Of a stretch of 64,000 nucleotides of DNA, positions 16,197 to 24,180 are shown piece after piece. The stretch is from Candidatus Rokuibacteriota bacterium (GTDB lineage: Bacteria; Methylomirabilota; Methylomirabilia; Rokubacteriales; CSP1-6): contig QHSU01000054.1 of assembly GCA_003220535.1 (NCBI GenBank), positions 310,001 to 374,000 on the forward strand. The letters are read 5' to 3'. The notes below the pieces were generated by a model. The model made no database searches, was not told the DNA's origin, and worked only from the letters and a program-made list of their open reading frames with translations. Position 1 is the first letter of the stretch, and each line of letters opens with the position of its first letter. The position numbers and the translations under genes are program-made.

Positions 16197-17222
16197 ATGG
16201 TGACCACGCGCTTCGGGCTCGCCCTCGTCCTGCTCCTCGCCACGCTCCTGCCGTGGCCCACCGACGCCGCCGCACAAACGAAGGTGCGGTTCGCGCTCGA
16301 CTGGCAGATCCAGGGGCCGCAGGCGCCGTTCATCACGGCGAAGGCCCTCGGAGCGTTCACAGCCCAGGGCCTCGACGTCACCATCGACCGCGGGACCGGC
16401 TCGCAGAAGACGATCGAGCAGGTGGCGACCGGAACCTACGACCTGGGCTACGGCGACATCAACTCGATGATCGAGTACAACGCCAAGAATCCGCAGATTC
16501 CGCTCATCGCTGTCGGGATCATCCTGAACTCTCCGCCGTTCTCTCTGCTGACCCTCCGACGCTACGGCATCCGTGAGCCCAAGGACCTGAAGGGGACGAC
16601 GATCGGGGCGCCGGCCGGCGACGCGCCGCGGCGGCTCTGGCCGATCTTCGCCAAGAACGTCGGGCTGCCGGCGGACAGCGTGACGTGGACCAACATGGCC
16701 CCGCCGCTCCGCGAGCCGGCCCTGGTGAAAGGCGACGTCAAAGTCATCTCCGGCTTCTACTTCACGGGCTTCCTCAACCTGACCGAGAATCTGAAAATCC
16801 CCGAGGCCGACGTCGTGGCGTTCAAGTACAGCGAGTACGGCATCGATCTCTACGGCAACGCCGTGATGGTGCGGGTCGACTGGCTCAAGGCGAACGAGGA
16901 CACCGTGCGGCGCTTCCTCGCCGCGCTCAACACCGGATTCAAGGCGGCCCTCAAGGATCCCAAGGCCGCCATCACGCACATCAAGGCCGCGGAGCCGCTG
17001 TCGAACGAGGCCACCGAGCTCAAGCGCCTGCAGCTGGCGATCAGCGCGAACATGATCAACGACGAGGTGCGGCGAAACGGCCTGCTCGCCATCGACCCGG
17101 CGCGCATGCAGCGGGCGATCGACCAGGTCGTCGTCTCGTTCGAGCTCGGGACGAAGCCGACCGTCGCGCAGGTGTTCACCGGCGCCTACCTGCCGGCCGC
17201 GCCCGACCGGAAGCCCGAGTGA
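16197..17222 (+). CDS. NMT1/THI5-like ABC substrate-binding protein, purine cluster
   Basis: A 341-residue secreted binding protein with the leader FGLALVLLLATLLPWP and cleavage near AAA-Q, then VRFALDWQIQGPQAPFITAK and the NMT1 elements DLGYGDINSMIEY and KDLKGTTIGAPAGDAPRRLW. The ATG at 16191 directly abuts the AAGGAG site, so the in-frame ATG at 16197, six bases downstream, is the better start. ATPase and permease genes follow after a 527-nt repeat array, so this is the capture protein of a SsuABC-like importer. Position between the dehydrogenase and puuD suggests a purine, allantoin or related ligand. That is inference. Confidence 0.83.
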   Translation: MVTTRFGLALVLLLATLLPWPTDAAAQTKVRFALDWQIQGPQAPFITAKALGAFTAQGLDVTIDRGTGSQKTIEQVATGTYDLGYGDINSMIEYNAKNPQIPLIAVGIILNSPPFSLLTLRRYGIREPKDLKGTTIGAPAGDAPRRLWPIFAKNVGLPADSVTWTNMAPPLREPALVKGDVKVISGFYFTGFLNLTENLKIPEADVVAFKYSEYGIDLYGNAVMVRVDWLKANEDTVRRFLAALNTGFKAALKDPKAAITHIKAAEPLSNEATELKRLQLAISANMINDEVRRNGLLAIDPARMQRAIDQVVVSFELGTKPTVAQVFTGAYLPAAPDRKPE

Positions 17223-17230
17223 CCAGGGCC

Positions 17231-17750
17231 GTGAAGCTGCGGCGAGTCAGCCCGCGGGCCGGGAACTTCCGACGTCTAGACTGGTCGACCAGCGCCGGAG
17301 TGAGAGCCGGTGGGGGGGCTTGGGGGCGGAGCGGCGGCACGCTCCCCCCATGTACCGGCCGTGAAGCTGCGGCGAGTCAGCCCACGGGCCGGGAACTTCC
17401 AACGCTTAGACTGGTCGACCAGCGCCGGAGTGAGAGCCGGTGGGGGGGCTTGGGGGCGGAGCGGCGGCACGCTCCCCCCCATGTACCGGCCGTGAAGCTG
17501 CGGCGAGTCAGCCCGCGGGCCGGGAACTTCCGACGTCTAGACTGGTCGACCAGCGCCGGAGTGAGAGCCGGTGGGGGGGCTTGGGGGCGGAGCGGCGGCA
17601 CGCTCCCCCCATGTACCGGCCGTGAAGCTGCGGCGAGTCAGCCCGCGGGCCGGGAACTTCCAACGCGTAGACTGGTCGACCAGCGCCGGAGTGAGAGCCG
17701 GTGGGGGGACTTGGGGGCGGAGCGGCGGCACGCTCCCCCCCATGTACATC
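17231..17750. repeat. four tandem copies of a 130-bp G-rich repeat, copies D1-D4
   Basis: GTGAAGCTGCGGCGAGTCAG recurs at 17231, 17361, 17492 and 17622, giving four units of 130, 131, 130 and about 129 bp. Units differ by a few substitutions (for example GACGTCTAGA versus AACGCTTAGA) and one extra C. Each holds the 12-bp palindrome CTGGTCGACCAG and ends with the G-run hairpin core read on the minus strand (GGGGGGAGCG, CGCTCC, C-runs, CACC), the same core as copies A, B and E. The array fills the 527-nt gap between binding-protein and ATPase genes, and I see no other gene in it. Confidence 0.9.
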
Positions 17751-18550
17751 TGAACCGCCACGCAGCGGTCGCGATCCGCGACGTCGCCTTCGAGTACCGG
17801 ACGAACGGCCGTGTCACCCGCGCTCTCGACGAGGTGTCGCTCGCGGTGCCACGCGGGACCACGGTGGCGTTCGTGGGGCCGAGCGGCTGCGGCAAGTCCA
17901 CGCTGCTCAAGCTGATCGCAGGGCTCCTGACCACGACGCGGGGCACCATCGACGTCGACGGCCGGCCGGTTGCGGGCCCCCTCAAGAACGTCGGCATGGC
18001 GTTCCAGAATCCCGTGCTCCTGCCCTGGCGCACCGTCCTCGACAACGTGCTCCTGCCTCTGGAAATTCTCCGCGAGAACAACGACCCGCGCGCCGCCGAC
18101 CGCGCGACGTGGCGGGACAAGGCCCTCGCGCTGCTCGAAACGGTCGGGCTCGCCGGCGCCGAGCAGCGCCAGCCCCGCGAGCTCTCCGGCGGCATGCGCC
18201 AGCGCGTGAGTCTCTGCCGGGCGCTCATCCACGAGCCGGCGCTGTTGCTCCTCGACGAGCCGTTCGCCGCCCTCGACGCCTTCACCCGCGAGGAGATGTG
18301 GGAATTCCATCAGCGCCTTCGCCTGCGACGAGAGTTCACCGGTGTGCTGGTGACGCACGATCTTCGCGAGGCGGTGTTCCTCGCCGAGACGGTCTATGTG
18401 ATGTCGGCGAACCCCGGGCGCATCGCTCACGTCCACCCGGTGAGGCTCGGCGGCCCGCGGACGCTGGGTGACATTTATGGCGCCGAAGCGACGGAGCTCA
18501 TCCGGGTGATGCGAGAAGAGATCCGCCCGACCCAGCGGGCCGCGGCGTGA
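17750..18550 (+). CDS. ABC transporter ATP-binding protein (SsuB/TauB type)
   Basis: The ATPase domain starts at HAAVAIRDVAFEYRTNG and shows Walker A GPSGCGKS, the Q-loop AFQNPVLLPWRTVLDN, signature [15 protein letters not shown], Walker [13 protein letters not shown] and the switch VLVTHDLREAV. It powers the permease that follows. The start is unresolved: no ATG or GTG lies in frame before the domain, the first possible codon is CTG at 17750, and the frame is open upstream through all four repeat units. The repeat array has therefore replaced or obscured the original start region. The stop overlaps the permease GTG. Confidence 0.82.
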   Translation: MNRHAAVAIRDVAFEYRTNGRVTRALDEVSLAVPRGTTVAFVGPSGCGKSTLLKLIAGLLTTTRGTIDVDGRPVAGPLKNVGMAFQNPVLLPWRTVLDNVLLPLEILRENNDPRAADRATWRDKALALLETVGLAGAEQRQPRELSGGMRQRVSLCRALIHEPALLLLDEPFAALDAFTREEMWEFHQRLRLRREFTGVLVTHDLREAVFLAETVYVMSANPGRIAHVHPVRLGGPRTLGDIYGAEATELIRVMREEIRPTQRAAA

Positions 18551-19302
18551 ACCCGCGCGTCCGGCGCCTGGCGCTGCCGCTCGCGGTCTTCGCCGGACTT
18601 GTTCTCGTGTGGGAGGCGGCCGTGCCGGTGTTTCGGATCCAGCAGATCGTGCTGCCGCCGCCGAGCGGCATCGTGCGCACGATGGCCGAGACCGCCGGGC
18701 CGATCGCCTTCCACGCCCGACACACGCTCGCGACGACGCTGATCGGCTTCGGTGCGGCGGTCGGGCTCGGATTGTTGCTCGGCTTCCTCATCGGCGCCTC
18801 GGCGACGGCGAACGACGCGCTCTACCCGTTGCTGGTGGGCTTCAACAGCATCCCGAAGGCGGCCGTGGTGCCGATGCTCGTCATGTGGTTCGGCATCGGG
18901 GCCGTGCCGGCCGTGCTCACCGCGTTCCTCCTGGCCTTCTTCCCCGTCGCCGTCAACGTCGCGCTGGGTCTCGCGACCCTCGAGGCCGAGCTGCGCGACG
19001 TGCTGCGTGTCCTCGGGGCGTCGCGGTGGCAGATCTTCCGGAAGGTGGGTGCGCCGCGGACGATGCCGCTCTTCTTCGCGTCGCTCAAGGTCGCGGTCTC
19101 CTCGGCGTTCGTGGGCTCGGTGATCTCGGAGACGGTCGCGTCGAACGCCGGGATCGGCTACCTGATGGCGGTGGCGGCGTCGGACTTCAACACGCGCCTG
19201 GCCTTCGGGGGCCTGTTCGTCCTGGCGGCCATGGGCATTTTGCTGTATGGCATCTTTGCGGCCATCGAGCGCCGCGTGACCGCCTGGGCCTACGCCGAGT
19301 AA
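18547..19302 (+). CDS. ABC transporter permease (SsuC/TauC type)
   Basis: The 251-residue protein has about six hydrophobic segments and the binding-protein-dependent permease signature around EAELRDVLRVLGASRWQIFRKV (EAA loop). It starts at GTG overlapping the ATPase stop by 4 nt. It forms the homodimeric membrane channel for the binding protein encoded at 16197. The operon continues 22 nt later with puuD, so importer and urate hydroxylase are probably co-transcribed, which favours a purine-type substrate. Confidence 0.85.
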   Translation: MNPRVRRLALPLAVFAGLVLVWEAAVPVFRIQQIVLPPPSGIVRTMAETAGPIAFHARHTLATTLIGFGAAVGLGLLLGFLIGASATANDALYPLLVGFNSIPKAAVVPMLVMWFGIGAVPAVLTAFLLAFFPVAVNVALGLATLEAELRDVLRVLGASRWQIFRKVGAPRTMPLFFASLKVAVSSAFVGSVISETVASNAGIGYLMAVAASDFNTRLAFGGLFVLAAMGILLYGIFAAIERRVTAWAYAE

Positions 19303-19324
19303 GGGAGAGGGCGCCGGGATACCG

Positions 19325-20536
19325 ATGAACGACTCGCTGATCCTCGACTGGCTGAACGTCGGCCTTCGCTGGGTCCACCTGATCGCCGGGATCGGGTGGA
19401 TCGGGACCTCGCTCTACTTCATGTGGCTCGACGCCGCGTTGATCAGGTCCGACCCGCCGCGGTCGAAAGTCGAAGGCCACGCCTGGCTCCTCCACAGCGG
19501 CGGCTTCTATCTGGTCGAGCGGCGCAAGCTTCCGCCGGGCCAGCTTCCCTCGCCGATCCACTGGTTCAAGTGGGAAGCCGCCATGACGTGGCTGACGGGC
19601 TTCCCGCTGCTCGTCACCGTCTACTACCTGACCCGGGGCGTCTACCTGGTCGACCCCGCCGTGTCCTCGATCACGGTGGCGCAGGCGGTCGCGCTGGGAA
19701 TCGGGCTCCTGATCGTCTCCTGGCTCGTCTACGACCTGCTGTGGAGCTCACCGCTCGCCCGCGGCGCGAGCCATGCCGCGACGGTGCTGTCCTGGGCGCT
19801 CCTCTTCGCCGTCGTGTACGGGCTGGCGCACGTGCTGAGCGGTCGCGGGGCCTACATCCACGTCGGCGCGATGCTCGGGACGATCATGGTCGCCAACGTC
19901 TGGATGCGGATCGTGCCCGCGCAGCGGGATCTCATCGCCGCGGCGACGGCGGGCCGCACTCCGGACGACACGCTCTCGGCCCGCGCCAAGCAGCGCTCCA
20001 CCCACAACAGCTACGTGACGTTCCCCGTGATCTTCATGATGCTGAGCAACCACTACCCGGCGACCTACGGGCACCCGCTGAACTGGCTGATCCTGTGCCT
20101 GCTCATCGTCGTGGGCGTGGGTGTGCGCCACGTCATGATCGCTCGCGAGCGCGGCAAGCCGGCCGACTGGTGGCTGGTGCCGGTGGCCGCGGCCGTCGCC
20201 TTCGTCGTCTTCCTGACGTCGCCGGTCTGGTTCCGTGGAACCCCGCGCGGCGCCCGCGTCGGCTTCACGGCCGCGAAGGAAGTGATCGATCGGCGATGCG
20301 TCTCCTGCCACTCCCAGCGGCCGAGCGACGACATCTTCCGGAACGCGCCCAACGGCGTGACCTTCGAGACGCCGGAGAGCATCCGCGCTCACGCCGAAAC
20401 CATCCGCGCGCGCGTCGTCGTCTTGCGCAACATGCCGCTCGGCAACAAGACGGGGATGACCGACGCCGAGCGCGACATCCTCGCCCGGTGGCTCGACCAG
20501 GGGGCGCCGATCGACGGCAGCGCGTCGGAGCGCTGA
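19325..20536 (+). CDS. puuD: urate hydroxylase PuuD with C-terminal cytochrome c domain
   Basis: The 403-residue membrane protein begins with WVHLIAGIGWIGTSLYFMWLD and has about eight hydrophobic segments, followed by a soluble tail with a single haem motif CVSCH (about residue 324) and a distal Met in NMPLGNKTGMT. This is the architecture of PuuD, the membrane-bound urate hydroxylase that makes 5-hydroxyisourate without producing hydrogen peroxide, passing electrons to the respiratory chain via the fused cytochrome. uraD and uraH for the next two steps follow directly. The ATG lies 22 nt after the permease stop. Confidence 0.9.
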   Translation: MNDSLILDWLNVGLRWVHLIAGIGWIGTSLYFMWLDAALIRSDPPRSKVEGHAWLLHSGGFYLVERRKLPPGQLPSPIHWFKWEAAMTWLTGFPLLVTVYYLTRGVYLVDPAVSSITVAQAVALGIGLLIVSWLVYDLLWSSPLARGASHAATVLSWALLFAVVYGLAHVLSGRGAYIHVGAMLGTIMVANVWMRIVPAQRDLIAAATAGRTPDDTLSARAKQRSTHNSYVTFPVIFMMLSNHYPATYGHPLNWLILCLLIVVGVGVRHVMIARERGKPADWWLVPVAAAVAFVVFLTSPVWFRGTPRGARVGFTAAKEVIDRRCVSCHSQRPSDDIFRNAPNGVTFETPESIRAHAETIRARVVVLRNMPLGNKTGMTDAERDILARWLDQGAPIDGSASER

Positions 20537-20539
20537 GCC

Positions 20540-21064
20540 GTGACCGCCGCCACGCTGACGCTCGACACGCTGAATCGCGTGAGCCGCGAGGAGTTCGAGC
20601 AGGCACTCGGCGCCGTCTTCGAGCACTCGCCCTGGATCGCCGGCCGCGCCGGTGAGGCGCGCCCGTTCGCGAGCGTCGAGGCGCTGCACGCGGGCATGAT
20701 CGCCGTCGTCCGTCGGGCGTCACGGCAAGAACAGCTCGCCCTGCTGCGCGCGCACCCCGATCTGGCCGGCCGGGCGGCCCGCGCCGGTGCCCTGAGCGAC
20801 GCGTCCAGCGCCGAGCAATCGAGCGCGGGCCTCGATCGACTCAGCGACGAGGAGTACGAGCGCTTCGGCCGACTGAACGCGGCGTATCGCGAGAAGTTCG
20901 GGTTCCCATTCATCATCGCGGTGCGCCGGCACGACAAGACGGGCATCCTGGACACGTTCCAGACCCGTCTTCGAAACACGCCGGACCAGGAGGTGGAGAC
21001 CGCCCTGGCGGAGGTCGCGGCGATCACGCGGCTCAGACTCGCCCGCCTGGTGAAGGAGCGATGA
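20540..21064 (+). CDS. uraD: OHCU decarboxylase (2-oxo-4-hydroxy-4-carboxy-5-ureidoimidazoline decarboxylase)
   Basis: The 174-residue helical protein carries the OHCU decarboxylase signatures: LLRAHPDLAGR with the catalytic His, the SSAEQSSAGL loop, and FGFPFIIAVRRHDKTGIL. It converts OHCU to S-allantoin, the third step after urate oxidation. The start is GTG three bases after the puuD stop, and the last codons overlap the uraH ATG by 4 nt, so puuD-uraD-uraH are translated as a tight unit. Confidence 0.92.
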   Translation: MTAATLTLDTLNRVSREEFEQALGAVFEHSPWIAGRAGEARPFASVEALHAGMIAVVRRASRQEQLALLRAHPDLAGRAARAGALSDASSAEQSSAGLDRLSDEEYERFGRLNAAYREKFGFPFIIAVRRHDKTGILDTFQTRLRNTPDQEVETALAEVAAITRLRLARLVKER

Positions 21065-21432
21065 GCCCTGAGCCGAAGGCCGGCCTCACCACCCATGTGC
21101 TCGACACGTCTCGCGGTCGGCCGGCCGCGGGGCTCCGGATCGACCTTTCCAGGATCGACGCCGACGGTCGGGCTGACCTGATCAAGACCGCGACGACGAA
21201 CGCTGACGGCCGCGTCGAGACCCCGCTCCTCGACCCGGCCGAACTCAAGGTCGGCCGGTACGAGCTCCTGTTCCACGTCGGCGCGTACTTCCGCGCCGCC
21301 GGCGCCACTCTGACGGACCCGCCGTTCCTCGAGCAGGTGCCCGTGCGGTTCGCGATCGCCGAACCCTCGGCTCACTACCACGTACCGCTGCTCGTCTCAC
21401 CGTACGGCTACGTGACCTATCGTGGCAGTTGA
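21061..21432 (+). CDS. uraH: 5-hydroxyisourate hydrolase (transthyretin-like)
   Basis: The 123-residue protein has the HIU hydrolase motifs: THVLDTSRGRPAAG near the N-terminus with the first catalytic His, HYHVPLLVSPYGYVTYRGS at the end with the diagnostic C-terminal YRGS. It hydrolyses 5-hydroxyisourate to OHCU. It overlaps uraD by ATGA. About 200 nt without a convincing gene follow before the TPP enzyme. Confidence 0.93.
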   Translation: MSPEPKAGLTTHVLDTSRGRPAAGLRIDLSRIDADGRADLIKTATTNADGRVETPLLDPAELKVGRYELLFHVGAYFRAAGATLTDPPFLEQVPVRFAIAEPSAHYHVPLLVSPYGYVTYRGS

Positions 21433-21635
21433 CGACGTCGGTGGCTCGGTTCGGGCACCCTTCGAGGAATCTACGAGGACCGCCGGGCCACGGGGCGATG
21501 GCCTTGCGGCGCGGTGTTCGGCCGGAGTAGGCTGACGGGGCTCGCGGCGCCCGCCGATCGGCGCCGCCGAGAACGTCGACCCGCGCCGGACCCGCTTCGA
21601 GAGCGGACGCCGGCGAGACAGGCGGAACGTACACG

Positions 21636-23420
21636 ATGAAGCCGACGATCCTGGCCGAGACGCCCCAGCCATCGACTTCCCGCGACGAACTCTGGTCGAG
21701 CGACGCGATCGCTCGCATGCTCCAGGCCCTCGACGTGCCCTGGGTCGCCCTGGTGCCCGGCGCGAGCTTCCGCGGGCTGCACGACAGCCTCGTGAACCAC
21801 ATTGGCAACCAGCGTCCTCAGATGCTGCTCTGCCTGCACGAGGAGAGCGCGGTGGCGATGGCGCACGGCTACGCCAAAGCGAGCGGGCGCATGATGGGCA
21901 CCATCCTGCACTCGAACGTCGGCCTGCTGCACGGCAGCATGGCGATCTTCAACGCGTGGTGCGACCGGGTGCCGATGCTCATTCTCGGGGCGACGGGGCC
22001 GTGGGACGCGGCGAAGCGGCGCCCGTGGATCGACTGGATCCACACCGCCTCCGACCAGGGCGCGCTCGTCCGCGGGTACACGAAATGGGACAACCAGCCT
22101 GGATCCGTGCCCGCGGCGTACGACGCCCTCTTGAGAGCGGCGCAGATGGCGAGGACGGCGCCGTGCGGCCCCACGTACGTGAACCTCGACGCGGCGCTGC
22201 AAGAGTCAAAGCTGGGCGACCTGCCACCGCTTCCGGACGCATCGAGGTTCCGCGCGCCCGAGCCGCCCCGTCCGGCGCCCGCGCTGGTCGCCCGCGCCGC
22301 CGCGCTCCTATCCGGCGCCACGGCGCCCGTGATCCTCGTCGGTCGCGGGAATCGAACGACAGAAAGCTGGCGCGCCCGGGTGGCGCTCGCCGAGAAGCTC
22401 GGGGCCCGTGTGGTCACCGACCTCAAAGTGGGGGCGAGCTTCCCGACTCGCCATCCCCTGTACGTCGGGCCGCCCGGCACCTACCTTTCCGAGGCTGCCA
22501 CGCGGGTCGTCCGCGAGGCCGACGTCCTCCTGGCGCTCGACTGGATCGATCTGGCGGGAACGTTCAAGCAGGCGTACGGCGACCGTCCGGTCGGCGCCAA
22601 GATCGTCTCGGCGTCGGTCGACGTGCACCTCCACCGCGGCTTCAGCATGGATTACTTCGGTCTCCCCCCGGTCGACGTCCAGCTCCTGGTCGAGCCGGAT
22701 GTCGCGGTGCCCCTGCTGCTCGAGGCGTGCCGTGCTCGCGCTCAGGCGCCCGCCGCCAGCAGCGCGCCAGAGGCGCGGCGCAGCGCCTCCGATGTGCTGA
22801 GCCTCCGTGCGGTCGCCGAGGCCCTCAACGAGGGCACCGATGGTGTGGACGTCTGCCTCACGGGGCTCCCGCTCGGCTGGCCGGGTGAAACCCGCCACTT
22901 CTCGCATCCGCTCGACTACCTCGGCGGCAACGGCGGAGGCGGCGTCGGAGCGGGGCCCGGCATCACGGTGGGAGCCGCGCTGGCGCTCAAGGGCTCGGGC
23001 CGCGTTCCCATCGGTCTCGTGGGCGACGGCGACTACCTGATGGGCGTCACGGCGCTGTGGACGGCCACGCATTACCAGATTCCCTGTCTCCTGGTCGTCT
23101 GCAACAATCGCTCGTTCTACAACGACGAGGCGCACCAGGAGCGCGTCGCCCGCATGCGGGGCCGGCCGGTCGAGAACAAGTGGATCGGCCAGCGGATCAA
23201 CGAGCCGGACATCGACCTCGCCATGCTCGCGGTGGCTCAAGGGGCCAAGGGCATCGGCCCGATCACCGAGACCGCCGAGCTCAGGAAGGCCATCGCTCAG
23301 GGCGTCCGCGCAGTGCTCGACGGCGAGGTTTGCGTGATCGACGCGCGCGTGCGACCCGGTTACGATGCCGACATCAGCGGCGAGCGCGCGGCGCGGCAGG
23401 AGCCTGTGGGCAGGACCTGA
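21636..23420 (+). CDS. thiamine-diphosphate-dependent enzyme (acetolactate synthase/benzoylformate decarboxylase-like)
   Basis: The 594-residue protein has the three-domain ThDP layout: an N-terminal domain with the conserved glutamate in LCLHEESAVAMAHGYAKASG, a central Rossmann-like domain (PVILVGRGN) and the C-terminal cofactor motif GDGDYLMGV...VVCNN (about residues 465-490). Related enzymes include acetolactate synthase, glyoxylate carboligase and benzoylformate decarboxylase. Lying next to urate-degradation genes that release glyoxylate, a glyoxylate-using role is possible but not shown. A bicupin gene follows 21 nt later. Confidence 0.78.
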   Translation: MKPTILAETPQPSTSRDELWSSDAIARMLQALDVPWVALVPGASFRGLHDSLVNHIGNQRPQMLLCLHEESAVAMAHGYAKASGRMMGTILHSNVGLLHGSMAIFNAWCDRVPMLILGATGPWDAAKRRPWIDWIHTASDQGALVRGYTKWDNQPGSVPAAYDALLRAAQMARTAPCGPTYVNLDAALQESKLGDLPPLPDASRFRAPEPPRPAPALVARAAALLSGATAPVILVGRGNRTTESWRARVALAEKLGARVVTDLKVGASFPTRHPLYVGPPGTYLSEAATRVVREADVLLALDWIDLAGTFKQAYGDRPVGAKIVSASVDVHLHRGFSMDYFGLPPVDVQLLVEPDVAVPLLLEACRARAQAPAASSAPEARRSASDVLSLRAVAEALNEGTDGVDVCLTGLPLGWPGETRHFSHPLDYLGGNGGGGVGAGPGITVGAALALKGSGRVPIGLVGDGDYLMGVTALWTATHYQIPCLLVVCNNRSFYNDEAHQERVARMRGRPVENKWIGQRINEPDIDLAMLAVAQGAKGIGPITETAELRKAIAQGVRAVLDGEVCVIDARVRPGYDADISGERAARQEPVGRT

Positions 23421-23441
23421 CGCAGGCAGGGGGGGACCATC

Positions 23442-24161
23442 ATGGGCAAAGTCGTCACGTTCTCGGCGCTGTCGTTCCGGGAAGCGGTGACCGGCGTGCA
23501 GCGTGCCCTGATCACCGGCTCCGATATGAAGGAGATGTCCGCCGAGGTGATCCGCTTGGCACCGGGAGCGGCGCTGACCGAACGGGTGCCAGCGGGCTCG
23601 GATCGCTACGTCTTCACGCTGACCGGTCCCGCGACGGTGAGCGGCCGCGGCATGTCTCACAGGATGCCCGAGGAGGCGTTCGCCACGATCCAGGAAGAGA
23701 CCGAGGTCACGATTGCCGGCCTCGATGGCAATGAAGCCATGCTGATCAGCGTCGTCGCGCCCCCATCAGGAAGCGGGACGCGTAGCCCTGGCTTTTCCGG
23801 CGGTCTCGCAGTCGCGGCGCGGGCGACGACGCCGGTGCACGAGGTCGCGGAGGAGAAGAAGCACCGGATCTACTTCGTCGGGAAGGACGCCGTTCATTCC
23901 GAGCGGGCGCACGCGATGATCGTGCTGTACGCGCCCGATACCGTGACGTCCCTGCACATGCACCCGAACGCGGAGAGCATGTTCGTGTTCCTGTCCGGCA
24001 AGACCGGCTTCACCGTCAATGGCCAGGACGTGATCGTCGAGCGTGGACAGGCGACGTATTTCCCGGCGGGCGACCGCCATGGGTTACATGTCGCCGAAGG
24101 GGCCGGCGTGAGCTTTCTCGAATTCCACATTCCGGCCGCGTACACGACCGTCAGAGGCTGA
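23442..24161 (+). CDS. two-cupin domain protein
   Basis: The 239-residue protein contains two cupin folds. The N-terminal one (about 35-110) lacks metal-ligand histidines. The C-terminal one keeps the full set H-M-H, E and H (TSLHMHPNAESMFVF, then AGDRHGLHV). This asymmetry resembles the ureidoglycine aminohydrolase AllE, a bicupin of allantoate degradation, which the purine neighbourhood would favour. The sequence alone does not separate it from other bicupins, so I leave the function open. GGGGGACC precedes the ATG. Confidence 0.65.
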   Translation: MGKVVTFSALSFREAVTGVQRALITGSDMKEMSAEVIRLAPGAALTERVPAGSDRYVFTLTGPATVSGRGMSHRMPEEAFATIQEETEVTIAGLDGNEAMLISVVAPPSGSGTRSPGFSGGLAVAARATTPVHEVAEEKKHRIYFVGKDAVHSERAHAMIVLYAPDTVTSLHMHPNAESMFVFLSGKTGFTVNGQDVIVERGQATYFPAGDRHGLHVAEGAGVSFLEFHIPAAYTTVRG

Positions 24162-24180
24162 CCGTCCGCGCGACGTCCTC

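Noticed and set aside
17231-17750. CRISPR array
   Set aside because: Repeat units are directly adjacent and almost identical over 130 bp, with no short repeats separated by unique spacers and no cas genes.
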